Below are positions 5,787 through 12,257 of a stretch of 12,257 nucleotides of DNA, piece by piece (the stretch's first letter is position 1; each line of letters starts with the position of its first letter). A program made the position numbers and the translations under genes. Source of the stretch: Deltaproteobacteria bacterium (GTDB lineage Bacteria > Desulfobacterota > Desulfobacteria > Desulfobacterales > JAABPS01); the NCBI GenBank assembly GCA_019309685.1, contig JAFDFT010000029.1, forward strand, positions 1-12,257, in the 5' to 3' direction. The notes below the pieces were generated by a model, which searched no databases, was not told the DNA's origin, and saw only the letters and a program-made list of their open reading frames with translations.

Positions 5787-6612
5787 TTTTTAGTTCCTTT
5801 TTGCTGTCATCTTTTAAATCCACAAACCTCTCACTCCCGCAAAAAATCAAGAGTCCTCCTTCTCTAATACTGGCAATCGTCATATTCATGGCCTGCCCAA
5901 GCTCAACCGCAAGCGACGTCGGTCGCGACATGCCAACCAGGAAAACAAGATCCGCACGATTTGCCTTTTGGACCAGTTCATAGCTGATACGTGAAGAGAG
6001 CGCTGCCAGACAAGCGCTTTCAAGTTTTCCATCCATAAACACCTTTCCGATGGCCTTGTCCAGCGCGTTATGCCGCCCCACATCTTCAGCCTGTGACAAA
6101 GACTCGAGGTTGTAGTTAAATATCATGGCCGAATGTGCGCCCCGTGTTGTTTTATAAAGCTCTTGCCGGCCAATAAGTTTATCCACACATTCAATCGCCT
6201 GCTTTACGGTTATTGTTGCTTCATCCTTAACCGGTGTAAGGATTTGCTGCATGTCCGTGATCAATTCCTTCCCGCAAATTCCGCAGCTTGTCTGACTGAC
6301 AAAGCCCCTTCTTTCCAACAAGTCTTTTACCTTATCTCTCCTTCCGGGCTGAAGCGTCACGGTCACCACATTGGTATCATCTTCATCACACAAACCAATA
6401 GTGCCGATGTCTTCCGGATGATCAATGAGCCCCTCCGCCAGACAAAACCCTGCCGCGTGGCTGATTTCTTCCCCCGGTGTTCGCATAACAACCGAATAGG
6501 GCTCTCCATCAACCCTTATGGATAAAGGTTCTTCAATAATCAGCCCCTGATCATAAGAGCGGCACATACTTTCCTGACAATATAATATGCTTTTAATTTT
6601 TGATGTTTCCAT
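5776..6612 (-). CDS. fdhD: FdhD, sulfurtransferase for formate dehydrogenase cofactor
   Basis: The protein transfers sulfur from the cysteine desulfurase IscS to the Mo/W-bis-PGD cofactor of formate dehydrogenase, which is inactive without it. From ATG 6612 it has 278 residues. Family blocks are the sulfur-carrying CGIC motif (C110, C113), TRGAHSA (156-162), EDVGRHNALDK (176-186) and SRPTSLAVELGQ (229-240). ATG 6612 is preferred over GTG 6618 because AAGGG, partly made from the upstream gene's TGA stop, sits about 5 nt before it, whereas it would touch the GTG. The gap to the MOSC gene is 9 nt and the downstream cysE overlaps by 11 nt, so all three are one transcript. Linkage to cysE suggests that cysteine, the sulfur source, is supplied with the carrier. 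A formate dehydrogenase should be encoded elsewhere. Confidence 0.94.
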   Translation of the reverse strand: METSKIKSILYCQESMCRSYDQGLIIEEPLSIRVDGEPYSVVMRTPGEEISHAAGFCLAEGLIDHPEDIGTIGLCDEDDTNVVTVTLQPGRRDKVKDLLERRGFVSQTSCGICGKELITDMQQILTPVKDEATITVKQAIECVDKLIGRQELYKTTRGAHSAMIFNYNLESLSQAEDVGRHNALDKAIGKVFMDGKLESACLAALSSRISYELVQKANRADLVFLVGMSRPTSLAVELGQAMNMTIASIREGGLLIFCGSERFVDLKDDSKKELKNER

Positions 6613-6621
6613 AGGCACCCT

Positions 6622-7080
6622 TCAACATTTTTCCTCAAGCGGATCCGAATCCAAAAAAAGACTTACCGCGTCTCCGCAGCGAACTTCTCCTCCTTCAAGA
6701 ACACGGCCGAAAACGCCTTCCTTTGGCATGATGCAATCACCGGCCTGGTAGTAAATAGCGCATTTTTTATGGCACTCCTTGCCTATCTGAGTGATCTCTA
6801 CTACAGCGGTTTCGCCCAGCCTTACCCTTGTACCAATCGGTATGTTTTTCCAGTCAATGCCTGATGTAGCAATATTTTCCGCGAAATCGCCAAATGTTAC
6901 ATCTAATCCCTGGTTCCGTGTTTTTTCTATATTTTCAGACGATAAAAAGCTGACCTGCCTGTGCCATGAACCCGCGTGCGCATCTCCTTCAACGCCATGA
7001 TTCACGACAAGGTTTGCTGAGACCACCTGAACTTTACGCGTCCCTTTTTTTGTGCTGACTGAAATGGATTCTATTTTCAT
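6622..7080 (-). CDS. Stand-alone MOSC-domain protein
   Basis: The 152-residue cytoplasmic protein is a single MOSC domain (molybdenum cofactor sulfurase C-terminal family). It shows GVEGDAHAG (29-37), FGDFAENI (63-70) and the cysteine-bearing stretch IGKECHKKC (99-107), then GDCIMPKEGVFGRVL (114-128); C103, C107 and C116 are the likely reactive or metal-binding cysteines. MOSC proteins are thought to handle sulfur-metal groups for molybdoenzymes. In related bacteria this domain is often fused to a MogA/MoaB-like domain; here it is not. It is first in an operon with fdhD (9-nt gap) and cysE, which supports a role in Mo/W cofactor sulfuration. The Shine-Dalgarno is weak. Exact biochemical activity is unknown for the family. 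Confidence 0.88.
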   Translation of the reverse strand: MKIESISVSTKKGTRKVQVVSANLVVNHGVEGDAHAGSWHRQVSFLSSENIEKTRNQGLDVTFGDFAENIATSGIDWKNIPIGTRVRLGETAVVEITQIGKECHKKCAIYYQAGDCIMPKEGVFGRVLEGGEVRCGDAVSLFLDSDPLEEKC

Positions 7081-7110
7081 ACTATTTATTCTTTTTGTTT
7101 TATTTTGTAA

Positions 7111-7140
7111 ATTATACTTCTCTTCTCAATCGTTTAAGAA
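7111..7140 (-). promoter_or_regulatory. Candidate promoter of the MOSC-fdhD-cysE operon
   Basis: On the minus strand a perfect -10 TATAAT (7116-7111) is preceded, 18 nt upstream, by TTCTTA (7140-7135; 3 of 6 to TTGACA). The start would fall near 7104, giving a leader of about 24 nt before the ATG at 7080. The region is AT-rich, so the weak -35 limits confidence. Confidence 0.45.
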
Positions 7141-7149
7141 AAAATAGCT

Positions 7150-7194
7150 AGGATCCAATGACTCTAGGGGCCAAGGGTTCAAGTGATTGTTTTT
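7150..7194 (+). repeat. Dispersed intergenic repeat, module A, copy 2
   Basis: This stretch shares GGATCCA, CTAGGG and TTCAAGTGATTGTTT with copy 1 (137-172), and GACTCTA with the inverted copy at 10996-11042. It lies between the MOSC operon and the metW stop. Confidence 0.6.
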
Positions 7195-7222
7195 CAATGA
7201 TCTTATCAAAGCAATATCCTTG

Positions 7223-7260
7223 CTATTTACTTGTCACTATTTGCTATTTACTGTTCATCA
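7223..7260 (+). repeat. Dispersed intergenic repeat, module B, copy 2 (abuts metW stop)
   Basis: CTATTTACTTGTCACTATT is followed by TGCTATTTACTG. It matches module B at 229-264 and 4692-4780. Its right end reaches the metW stop (7258-7260), as copy 1 does for hdrC. It lies 28 nt after module A copy 2, in the same order and orientation as copy 1. Confidence 0.6.
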
Positions 7261-7896
7261 GTCGGGCCGGTTCCCAATCATAAAAATACCATAGGTGGCA
7301 CGAAAGGCCGGTAAAACCTTGACAATGTCCCCCCGTTTATCCTGACTGTCAGTATTAATCGCTGTTTCTTTCAAAATTGCATAACTCATTTCCTTTATAA
7401 ATTTTCTGAAATCCTTTATGGTGATCACGCGGATATTTGGTGTATCGTGCCACTGATACGGAAGCTGCTTTGTCACAGGTGCGTATCCTGTGATTAAAAG
7501 ATGCATCCGTACTTTCCAGTGGCTGAAATTTGGAAAGCTGACGACACACGTTTTTCCTATCCTCAGCATGGATCGGATAAGTTTCGATGGTTCATACACC
7601 TGCTGCAGTGTCTGGCTTAAAATCACATAGTCAAACGTATTGTCTTTATAATCTTCAACCTCTTCATTGATGTCGCCCTGAATCACGGACAGCCCTTTTT
7701 CGATACATTCAGCAACCTTTGACTCCTCAATCTCTACACCGGTTTCCTTTACTTGTTTTTGCTTCTTTAAAAAGTGAAGAAGCTCTCCATCTCCACACCC
7801 AAGCCCAAGTACTCTGGATCCAGGATCAATCCATGACGCAATTAAACCAAGATCGTATCGTATGTGATTACTTACTGATTTCATGCTGTGCACCAT
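7258..7896 (-). CDS. metW: MetW, methyltransferase-fold partner of homoserine acetyltransferase
   Basis: The protein of about 212 residues is a class I methyltransferase-fold protein with the SAM-site block RVLGLGCGDGELL (28-40), the acidic end of strand 2 at GVEIEE (53-58) and the MetW-typical stretches SQTLQQV (94-100), FPNFSHWKVRMHLL (121-134) and LPYQWHDTPNIR (145-156). MetW is regularly encoded with MetX and in several proteobacteria is needed for or enhances MetX activity. The usual motif I Asp is Gly here (VLGLG, not VLDLG). ATG at 7896 overlaps metX by 29 nt; ATG at 7884 (17-nt overlap) is an equally plausible start, and neither has a strong Shine-Dalgarno, so coupling to metX translation is likely. 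Confidence 0.9.
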   Translation of the reverse strand: MVHSMKSVSNHIRYDLGLIASWIDPGSRVLGLGCGDGELLHFLKKQKQVKETGVEIEESKVAECIEKGLSVIQGDINEEVEDYKDNTFDYVILSQTLQQVYEPSKLIRSMLRIGKTCVVSFPNFSHWKVRMHLLITGYAPVTKQLPYQWHDTPNIRVITIKDFRKFIKEMSYAILKETAINTDSQDKRGDIVKVLPAFRATYGIFMIGNRPD

Positions 7897-9043
7897 CTAA
7901 AAAACCGCTAATCAGAGAAGAAAGCCTTTCATTGGGCAGTAAAAAAGCGTCATGACCACACTGTGCCTTAATTTCACAAAAACTCACATCAAGGCCGCAT
8001 TTCTTCATCGCCTTGACCATCAATCGTGACTGATAGGTCGGATACAGCCAGTCGGATGTAAAAGACACAACCAGAAACTTTGCTCTTGTTTTGGAAAAAG
8101 CTTCAACGGCTGACCCTGATCCGTACTGATTTTCAAGATCAAAATAATCCGCCGCCTTTGTAATATAAAGAAATGAATTCGCGTCAAACCGATCTACAAA
8201 TTTTTTGCCCTGATACCGAAGATAGCTTTCCACCTGAAAGTCCGCGTCAAAATTAAATGAAAAATCGGTTTTATCCTGCAGTTCCCGTCCAAATTTAAAC
8301 CGCATCGACTCATCCGACAAATAGGTGATATGCCCAATCATCCGCGCCACAGCCAGGCCCAAATCCGGTTTTCGTCCGTTTTGATAATAGTCTCCTTTTT
8401 GCCAATTCGGATCCGCAACAATTGCCTGCCGGGCAACTTCATTAAAGGCAATGGCAAGAGCTGAATGACGCGTCGTCGTAGCCAAAGGTATTGCTGAAAA
8501 AACCGTATCCGGGGATTGAACACACCATTCAAGGACCTGCATGCCGCCAATCGACCCGCCAATAACGGACAAGAGTTTTTTAATACCCAGGTGATCAATT
8601 AACAGCCGCTGTGCTTTTACCATATCACTGATCGTAACAACCGGGAAATTCATCCCATACGGCCTTTCTGTATCAGGGTTAATTGAAGAGGGGCCGGTCG
8701 AACCCATGCAGCTGCCGAGGATATTGGAACAGATGACAAAATATTTTTCTGTATCAATACCCTTGCCAGGCCCGACCATGATATCCCACCATCCCGGCTT
8801 ATCATCATCTTCACCGTGATAACCGGCTACATGAGCGTCGCCCGTTAATGCGTGTGAAATCAATATGGCGTTATCTTTTTCCATATTTAACGTGCCATAG
8901 GTTTCATAAGTGAGGGTTATGGGCCCGAATTTAACCCCGTTATCCAGCAACATACCATCAGGAGGGGTTGCGCAAGTAAAAACCTTTTTTTTCACAATCC
9001 CCACTGAATTCCCATCTATATCATGTTCGATATATTCACTCAT
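7868..9043 (-). CDS. metX: Homoserine O-acetyltransferase
   Basis: The 391-residue alpha/beta-hydrolase-fold enzyme acetylates homoserine with acetyl-CoA, giving O-acetylhomoserine for MetY. Visible motifs are the N-terminal HALTGDAH (64-71), the nucleophile elbow GGSIGGMQ with S164, SDWLYP with D331 and CGHDAFL with H364, which form the catalytic triad. ATG 9043 is chosen over the in-frame ATG at 9091 because the extra 16 residues would lie entirely inside metY and are not family-like. The chosen start overlaps the metY stop by 8 nt (ATGAGTGA), indicating coupled translation. metW overlaps its 3' end. Some MetX homologues use succinyl-CoA; the acetyl form is preferred here because the partner looks like MetY, but this is inference. 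Confidence 0.94.
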   Translation of the reverse strand: MSEYIEHDIDGNSVGIVKKKVFTCATPPDGMLLDNGVKFGPITLTYETYGTLNMEKDNAILISHALTGDAHVAGYHGEDDDKPGWWDIMVGPGKGIDTEKYFVICSNILGSCMGSTGPSSINPDTERPYGMNFPVVTISDMVKAQRLLIDHLGIKKLLSVIGGSIGGMQVLEWCVQSPDTVFSAIPLATTTRHSALAIAFNEVARQAIVADPNWQKGDYYQNGRKPDLGLAVARMIGHITYLSDESMRFKFGRELQDKTDFSFNFDADFQVESYLRYQGKKFVDRFDANSFLYITKAADYFDLENQYGSGSAVEAFSKTRAKFLVVSFTSDWLYPTYQSRLMVKAMKKCGLDVSFCEIKAQCGHDAFLLPNERLSSLISGFLDGAQHEISK

Positions 9044-10292
9044 TTTGCAATGCCTGGTCCAGGTCTTCACATATATCCGCGACATCTTCAATGCCTACAG
9101 ACAGCCGGATCATATCCGGTGTTATGGATAGACTTTTTCTGGTGGGCTCATCAAATGCAACATACTGGGTAGAGTACGGATGAATGACCAGCGTCTTACA
9201 ATCCCCCAGGTTCGCCAGATGGGAAATCAGATGAAGATGGTTAATGAATTGCTTGCAGCTCTTTTGATCTGCGAGACCAAATGCCATCATTGCCCCGAAT
9301 CCTTTATCACCGAATTGTTTACGGGCTGTATTATGATATGGGTGATCCTCAAGGCCGGGATAATTGACCCATTTTACTTCCGGCTGATTCGCAAGATATC
9401 TTGCCACGGCTATCGTGTTTAACATGTGCCTTTCCATTCGTACCGCCAGTGTATCAAGCCCGATCATTGTCAGATAGGAATGGATCGGCGCCTGTGTCGT
9501 ACCAAAATTTATATGATGCTCCCGCCATATTTTATCAATGAGAGCCAGTGGGCCTTTTCTCTCAATAAATGGCTTAAAATCCGGAAACCGCTTTTCGGAC
9601 CATTTAAATTGACCACTGTCAATAACGACTCCGCCGGTTGTGGCGCCATGCCCGCTCAAATATTTTGTCGTTGAATGGATCACCACATCAGCGCCCCATT
9701 CAAAAGGCCTGCATAAATAAGGTGACGCTATCGTATTGTCAACCAGCAAAGGTATGTCATACTTTCGCGCGATCTCTTTCGCACGGGTCAAATCCGGAAT
9801 ATCCATTTTGGGATTACCAATGGTTTCCAGATAAATAAACCGGGTTTTTTTGTTAATGGCCTTTTCAATAGCCTCCATATCTGTTGATTCAACAAAGTTA
9901 GCCGTAATCCCATACTTTGAAAAAACCTTCGCAAACAGCAGATACGTGGACATAAAAAGCGAATTGCCTGACACAAACTCATCTCCTGCGCGCAGCAGCG
10001 CCATGCAGGTATTTGAAATTGCCGCCATGCCGGAAGACATGACAATCGCGCCCATTCCCCCCTCCAGCGAGGTTAATTTTTCTTCAAGTACACGGTTGGT
10101 CGGATTGGTAAGCCGCATATAAATATGATCGTCTGTCTTCCCCGCAAAAGTATCGCTAAGATTTTCAGCAGTCGAATGAACATGAGACGTGGTCTGATAT
10201 ATAGGGGGAAGCGTGGCTCCCTGCCAATCTTCCGGTGATTGAGCACTGTGGATCACTTTTGTCCCAAAGCGATAATCTTTTTTTGAATTCAT
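9036..10292 (-). CDS. metY: O-acetylhomoserine sulfhydrylase (homocysteine synthase)
   Basis: The 418-residue PLP enzyme of the Cys/Met metabolism family uses O-acetylhomoserine and sulfide to make homocysteine. Key sites are Y58 and R60 in YMRLTNPTN (PLP phosphate from the neighbouring subunit), SSGMAA (86-91), D185 in LVDNTIASP, and the PLP lysine K210 in HSTTKYLSGHG. The C-terminal IRLSVGIED (395-403) is typical. Length and motif set fit MetY; cystathionine gamma-synthase or the succinyl-type MetZ are less likely given the adjacent metX. AAGGA (reading 10306-10302) lies 9 nt before the ATG. It is the second gene of the operon, 38 nt after the HTH gene. With MetX it provides the direct-sulfhydrylation route to methionine, sensible in a sulfide-rich cell. 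Confidence 0.93.
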   Translation of the reverse strand: MNSKKDYRFGTKVIHSAQSPEDWQGATLPPIYQTTSHVHSTAENLSDTFAGKTDDHIYMRLTNPTNRVLEEKLTSLEGGMGAIVMSSGMAAISNTCMALLRAGDEFVSGNSLFMSTYLLFAKVFSKYGITANFVESTDMEAIEKAINKKTRFIYLETIGNPKMDIPDLTRAKEIARKYDIPLLVDNTIASPYLCRPFEWGADVVIHSTTKYLSGHGATTGGVVIDSGQFKWSEKRFPDFKPFIERKGPLALIDKIWREHHINFGTTQAPIHSYLTMIGLDTLAVRMERHMLNTIAVARYLANQPEVKWVNYPGLEDHPYHNTARKQFGDKGFGAMMAFGLADQKSCKQFINHLHLISHLANLGDCKTLVIHPYSTQYVAFDEPTRKSLSITPDMIRLSVGIEDVADICEDLDQALQNE

Positions 10293-10330
10293 TTCCTGTC
10301 TTCCTTACATGTTAACTGTCTTGTAAAAAG

Positions 10331-10708
10331 TCAGCACAAATGAGAATTGAAAACCTCGCACGACCGGCACATTTCCATCTTTTCCTGCCAGTTACTTTGT
10401 GGTTCCCCTTCGCAAATGGTGCCATTAATAAACCAGCAAAGTTGACCAAGCTTAAACTCCCACGCCGGGCATTGTTCTTTTTTCTTTTTAGGACATTTCA
10501 GCATGGTCCAACATTTCTGCTGCTTTTTACCATTATGATTTAACCTTGAAACAAGAAACAGTACCTGCCTTTCAACATGAGGAGGGATGGAGCGCCATCT
10601 CTGTTCATAACTATGGATCGCTTTAGTCGAAGTACCAAGCAGTCTTGCCATTTGTTTCTGCGTTTTTTGGAGCCTGCTCCTAAATTGTTTAAATTCTTTA
10701 CTGTCCAT
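10331..10708 (-). CDS. Small HTH protein with two-CW cysteine-rich C-terminus; likely metYXW operon regulator
   Basis: The 125-residue protein combines an N-terminal XRE-like helix-turn-helix (about 14-40, TQKQMARLLGTSTKAIHSYE) with a cysteine-rich tail. The tail holds eight cysteines: C66-W67, C72, C80, C91-W92, C99, C114, C117 and C125. The two CW pairs match what I know as the 'two-CW' domain seen in Desulfobacterota. The cysteines could bind zinc or an Fe-S cluster; nothing here decides. It is first in line with metY (38-nt gap), metX and metW, so it probably regulates this operon, perhaps autogenously, in response to sulfide, redox state or metal. A weak Shine-Dalgarno (GAGAT) precedes the ATG. 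The domain call is good; the regulatory target is inference. Confidence 0.75.
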   Translation of the reverse strand: MDSKEFKQFRSRLQKTQKQMARLLGTSTKAIHSYEQRWRSIPPHVERQVLFLVSRLNHNGKKQQKCWTMLKCPKKKKEQCPAWEFKLGQLCWFINGTICEGEPQSNWQEKMEMCRSCEVFNSHLC

Positions 10709-10744
10709 AATGATCTCTTATAATAGATGATTTTGCTGTTAAAT

Positions 10745-10776
10745 ACTTTATTCTTATTGAAGATCTCTCCCAATAA
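10745..10776 (-). promoter_or_regulatory. Candidate promoter and operator of the HTH-metYXW operon
   Basis: On the minus strand TTGGGA (10773-10768) and TAAAGT (10750-10745) are 17 nt apart, each 4 of 6 to consensus, giving a leader of about 30 nt before ATG 10708. An inverted repeat TTATTG-N11-CAATAA (10754-10776) covers the -35 box and most of the spacer, where a repressor would act. GATCTCT occurs inside it (10762-10768) and again exactly 50 nt away (10712-10718), near the start codon. Confidence 0.35.
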
Positions 10777-10820
10777 ATTTTGGAAAAAGAGTTCCCCTCG
10801 AAAATCATCGGGTTCTTCGA

Positions 10821-10850
10821 CAAGGGGCCTAAGGTTTCTAATTGTTTTTA
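10821..10850 (+). repeat. Dispersed intergenic repeat, module A, copy 3 (diverged)
   Basis: AAGGGGCCTAAGGTTTC and ATTGTTTTT match the module A pattern; AAGGGGCCTA also occurs in the inverted copy at 10996-11042. A module B-like stretch follows 36 nt on, preserving the A-then-B order of copies 1 and 2. Confidence 0.45.
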
Positions 10851-10886
10851 TCTTCTTTTTGCGTCGCCTATATTTTAAACCATGCC

Positions 10887-10932
10887 TTCGATATTCGATA
10901 TTCAGTGTTCATTATTCGATATTTATTATTTA
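10887..10932 (+). repeat. Module B-like AT-rich repeat, copy 3 (diverged)
   Basis: Short repeats of CGATATT and TTATTATT, with TTCAGTGTTCATTATTCG, resemble module B in period and composition but lack the CTTGTCACTATT core. It is placed in the family by position after module A more than by identity. Confidence 0.35.
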
Positions 10933-10995
10933 GGGCTTTTTCAATCGACATAAAAAATATCTAAACGTTCGATACTTTATAGGATTTAAGCATTT

Positions 10996-11042
10996 CCCCA
11001 GAACCCCTGAATCCTCGGCCCCTAGGCCCCTTATAGAGTCAT
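10996..11042 (-). repeat. Dispersed intergenic repeat, module A, inverted copy 4
   Basis: Read on the minus strand it contains GACTCTA, AAGGGGCCTAGGGGCC and GGATTCAGG. The first block matches copy 2 (7150-7194), the second copy 3 and the third copy 1 (137-172). No other copy contains all three, so this may be closest to the ancestral sequence. It lies about 90 nt downstream of the YyaL-family stop. Confidence 0.55.
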
Positions 11043-11133
11043 CAACCCTGCTGGGCAAAATCTATTCAAGATATTCATTATTTCAGTAATATAACTAACA
11101 TCTAATATTACCACTATGTGGTATTTTTATCAA

Positions 11134-12257
11134 TCAGTATTTATCAGTACTACGGATCTGTTTTTTAAATACTTCCAGGTCTGTTGTGGGAAGCTCGCAT
11201 GAACCCGACTCACAAATATACGCAGTGGCGTTCCCTTTGCTGGCGATTTTGCCTTTAAGTAACGGAATTATTTCTGCCTGAACTTCTAAGCCTTTCCCTT
11301 CTTTTACTGCAACCAAAACACGATTAGGAACATATTCTTTTCTAAATGCTTCCATAAAGATTTTTAAACCCTCGCCTTTTTCTTCGGGTACTACAATAAT
11401 AACCTCTTTGGACTTATCCAGGAAGTAATCAAGTGCGACAAGCATTTCTGACATTGCCGCTGGGTTGGCCTGACCACTTCCTAAAAATGCCCTTAATGCC
11501 TTTTCTGATCGTTCCCGATACCTGCTCTTGCCCGTAAAGTCATTTAAACGAAGCATGTTCAGTATGGCAATTGAATTTCCTGAAGGCATTGCTCCATCAT
11601 AACTCGGTTTTTCTCTAGCTATCAATTCTTCGTGACCCCTGCCTGTCATGAAAAATCCGCCGCCTTCATTATCTTCATATGCTTCAGCCATCACCGCTTC
11701 CACTTCAATGGCCTTTTGAAGCCATGTTACATCAAATGTGGCTTCATAAAGATCAATCAGCGCCGAAATAAAGAACGCGTAGTCTTCAAGATAGGCTTTA
11801 TGTTTCGCATGATTATCCTTATAACTTCGATACAGTTTGCCATCACTGTATAAGTGGTTAAAAATAAATTGAACGGCTCGAATTGCACAATCGACATATT
11901 GTGAATTTTCTAAAATCAGACCTGCCCTCGCAAAAGCCGAAACCGTCAATCCGTTCCAGGAAGTAATGATTTTTTCATCCCTTAATGGCAAAGGCCTTTT
12001 GTTTCTCTCTTGATACAGCAACTTTTTTGACTCATCAATGACAGCGAATAGTTCTTCTTCCGACATACCAAGGTCATCCACGATATCTTTGTGATTTTTA
12101 GTTCTATTTAATATATGCCTTCCTTCAAAAATACTATCCGGTCCCACAGCATAATATCGTTTAACAACCCTATACCTTTCCGGCCCTAATATTTGCTCCA
12201 GTTCCTCCGGGGTCCAGGTAAAGTAATACCCTTCTTCCCTCTCCGCGCTGGGTGTTA
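11134..12257 (-). CDS. YyaL/DUF255 thioredoxin-domain protein, C-terminal part (5' end beyond the window)
   Basis: The frame is open to the right edge; the GTG at 12147 is internal (valine), not a start, because upstream codons continue the family sequence (EEGYYFTWTPEELEQILGPE). About 374 residues are present, covering the six-hairpin glycosidase-like (alpha/alpha) domain; the N-terminal thioredoxin-like domain would lie outside. Family blocks are EKIITSWNGLTVSAFARAG, AYLEDYAFFISALIDLYEATFD, DGAMPSGNSIAILNMLRL and, near the end, AYICESGSCELPTTD. Members are cytoplasmic proteins of unclear function with resemblance to N-acylglucosamine epimerase-type folds. The stretch TPSAEREEG stands where many relatives have DADSEGEEG. 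It lies upstream of the met operon on the same strand but 425 nt away, so probably transcribed separately. Confidence 0.88.
   Translation of the reverse strand, partial: TPSAEREEGYYFTWTPEELEQILGPERYRVVKRYYAVGPDSIFEGRHILNRTKNHKDIVDDLGMSEEELFAVIDESKKLLYQERNKRPLPLRDEKIITSWNGLTVSAFARAGLILENSQYVDCAIRAVQFIFNHLYSDGKLYRSYKDNHAKHKAYLEDYAFFISALIDLYEATFDVTWLQKAIEVEAVMAEAYEDNEGGGFFMTGRGHEELIAREKPSYDGAMPSGNSIAILNMLRLNDFTGKSRYRERSEKALRAFLGSGQANPAAMSEMLVALDYFLDKSKEVIIVVPEEKGEGLKIFMEAFRKEYVPNRVLVAVKEGKGLEVQAEIIPLLKGKIASKGNATAYICESGSCELPTTDLEVFKKQIRSTDKY

Larger units (their letters stand above)
10709..11133. other. 425-nt intergenic region with repeats and promoter elements
   Basis: No convincing gene lies here; a 68-codon plus-strand frame (10727-10933) is low-complexity and overlaps repeats. 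The region holds, left to right, the candidate promoter/operator of the HTH-met operon (10745-10776), module A copy 3 (10821-10850), module B-like copy 3 (10887-10932), an inverted module A (10996-11042) and a small hairpin (TACCAC-TAT-GTGGTA, 11109-11123) near the end of the YyaL-family gene. I looked for SAM-type riboswitch cores upstream of the met operon and saw none. Confidence 0.6.

Noticed and set aside
5886..6083. Overlapping small frames on both strands inside fdhD
   Set aside because: They are out-of-frame shadows with Trp/Arg-rich random composition and no start signals.
6133..6525. Plus-strand frame of 130 codons inside fdhD
   Set aside because: It is antisense to a clearly recognisable FdhD with all family motifs and shows no domain of its own.
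9044..9091. Longer metX start at 9091
   Set aside because: The extra 16 residues lie wholly in metY and are not family-like; ATG 9043 gives the usual short overlap with the metY stop.
10709..10800. SAM or other riboswitch before the met operon
   Set aside because: The predicted leader is only about 30 nt and no SAM-I, SAM-II or SAH core sequence was recognised in the region.
10727..10933. Plus-strand frame of 68 codons upstream of the HTH gene
   Set aside because: Composition is Phe/Leu/Ser-rich from AT-rich DNA, it overlaps repeat modules and a promoter, and has no Shine-Dalgarno.
11109..11123. Hairpin TACCAC-TAT-GTGGTA as terminator of the YyaL-family gene
   Set aside because: The 6-bp stem is followed by a T-run only on the plus strand, while the gene is on the minus strand, so it is poorly oriented; kept only as a note.

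Overview
The window looks like chromosome from an anaerobic bacterium, most likely a Desulfobacterota (deltaproteobacterial, sulfate-reducer-like) lineage. This is inferred from gene content: an HdrC-type ferredoxin subunit, a NapC/NirT tetraheme cytochrome with an octaheme HAO-like cytochrome, FdhD with a stand-alone MOSC protein, MetX paired with MetW, and a small HTH protein with a 'two-CW' cysteine tail. I see no phage, insertion sequence, rRNA, tRNA or CRISPR array.

Layout. Positions 1-93 may be the last 30 codons of a plus-strand gene. An orphan hdrC-like gene (258-839, minus) is divergent from a cytochrome pair (NapC-type 1024-1656, HAO-like 1710-3110, plus). Their 184-nt shared spacer holds an FNR/CRP-type palindrome, a TTGACA promoter and a second palindrome. 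A strong hairpin terminator (3141-3175) closes the cytochrome operon. A 73-codon NifU/Nfu-type gene with its own promoter follows. From 3675 onward every gene is on the minus strand: cysK; then MOSC-fdhD-cysE as a tightly spaced operon; then HTH(two-CW)-metY-metX-metW as another; and finally the 3' part of a YyaL/DUF255-family gene running off the right edge.

How the genes fit together. The NapC-type protein would take electrons from quinol in the membrane and hand them to the periplasmic octaheme cytochrome, which probably reduces nitrite, hydroxylamine or NO rather than running nitrifier-style oxidation. The minus-strand block is sulfur assimilation. CysE acetylates serine and CysK converts O-acetylserine plus sulfide to cysteine. 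MetX (with MetW) acetylates homoserine and MetY converts O-acetylhomoserine plus sulfide to homocysteine. Both routes use free sulfide directly. FdhD passes cysteine-derived sulfur to the Mo/W cofactor of formate dehydrogenase, and the MOSC protein probably works in the same metal-sulfur chemistry.

The most unusual non-coding signal is a dispersed, modular repeat family (A: GGATTCA/CCTAGG-rich; B: CTTGTCACTATTCACTATT-like). It occupies several intergenic gaps and directly abuts or supplies the stop codons of minus-strand genes. The best candidates for new biology are the hdrC/NapC/HAO divergent unit with its FNR-like site, and the small cysteine-rich HTH protein heading the metYXW operon.
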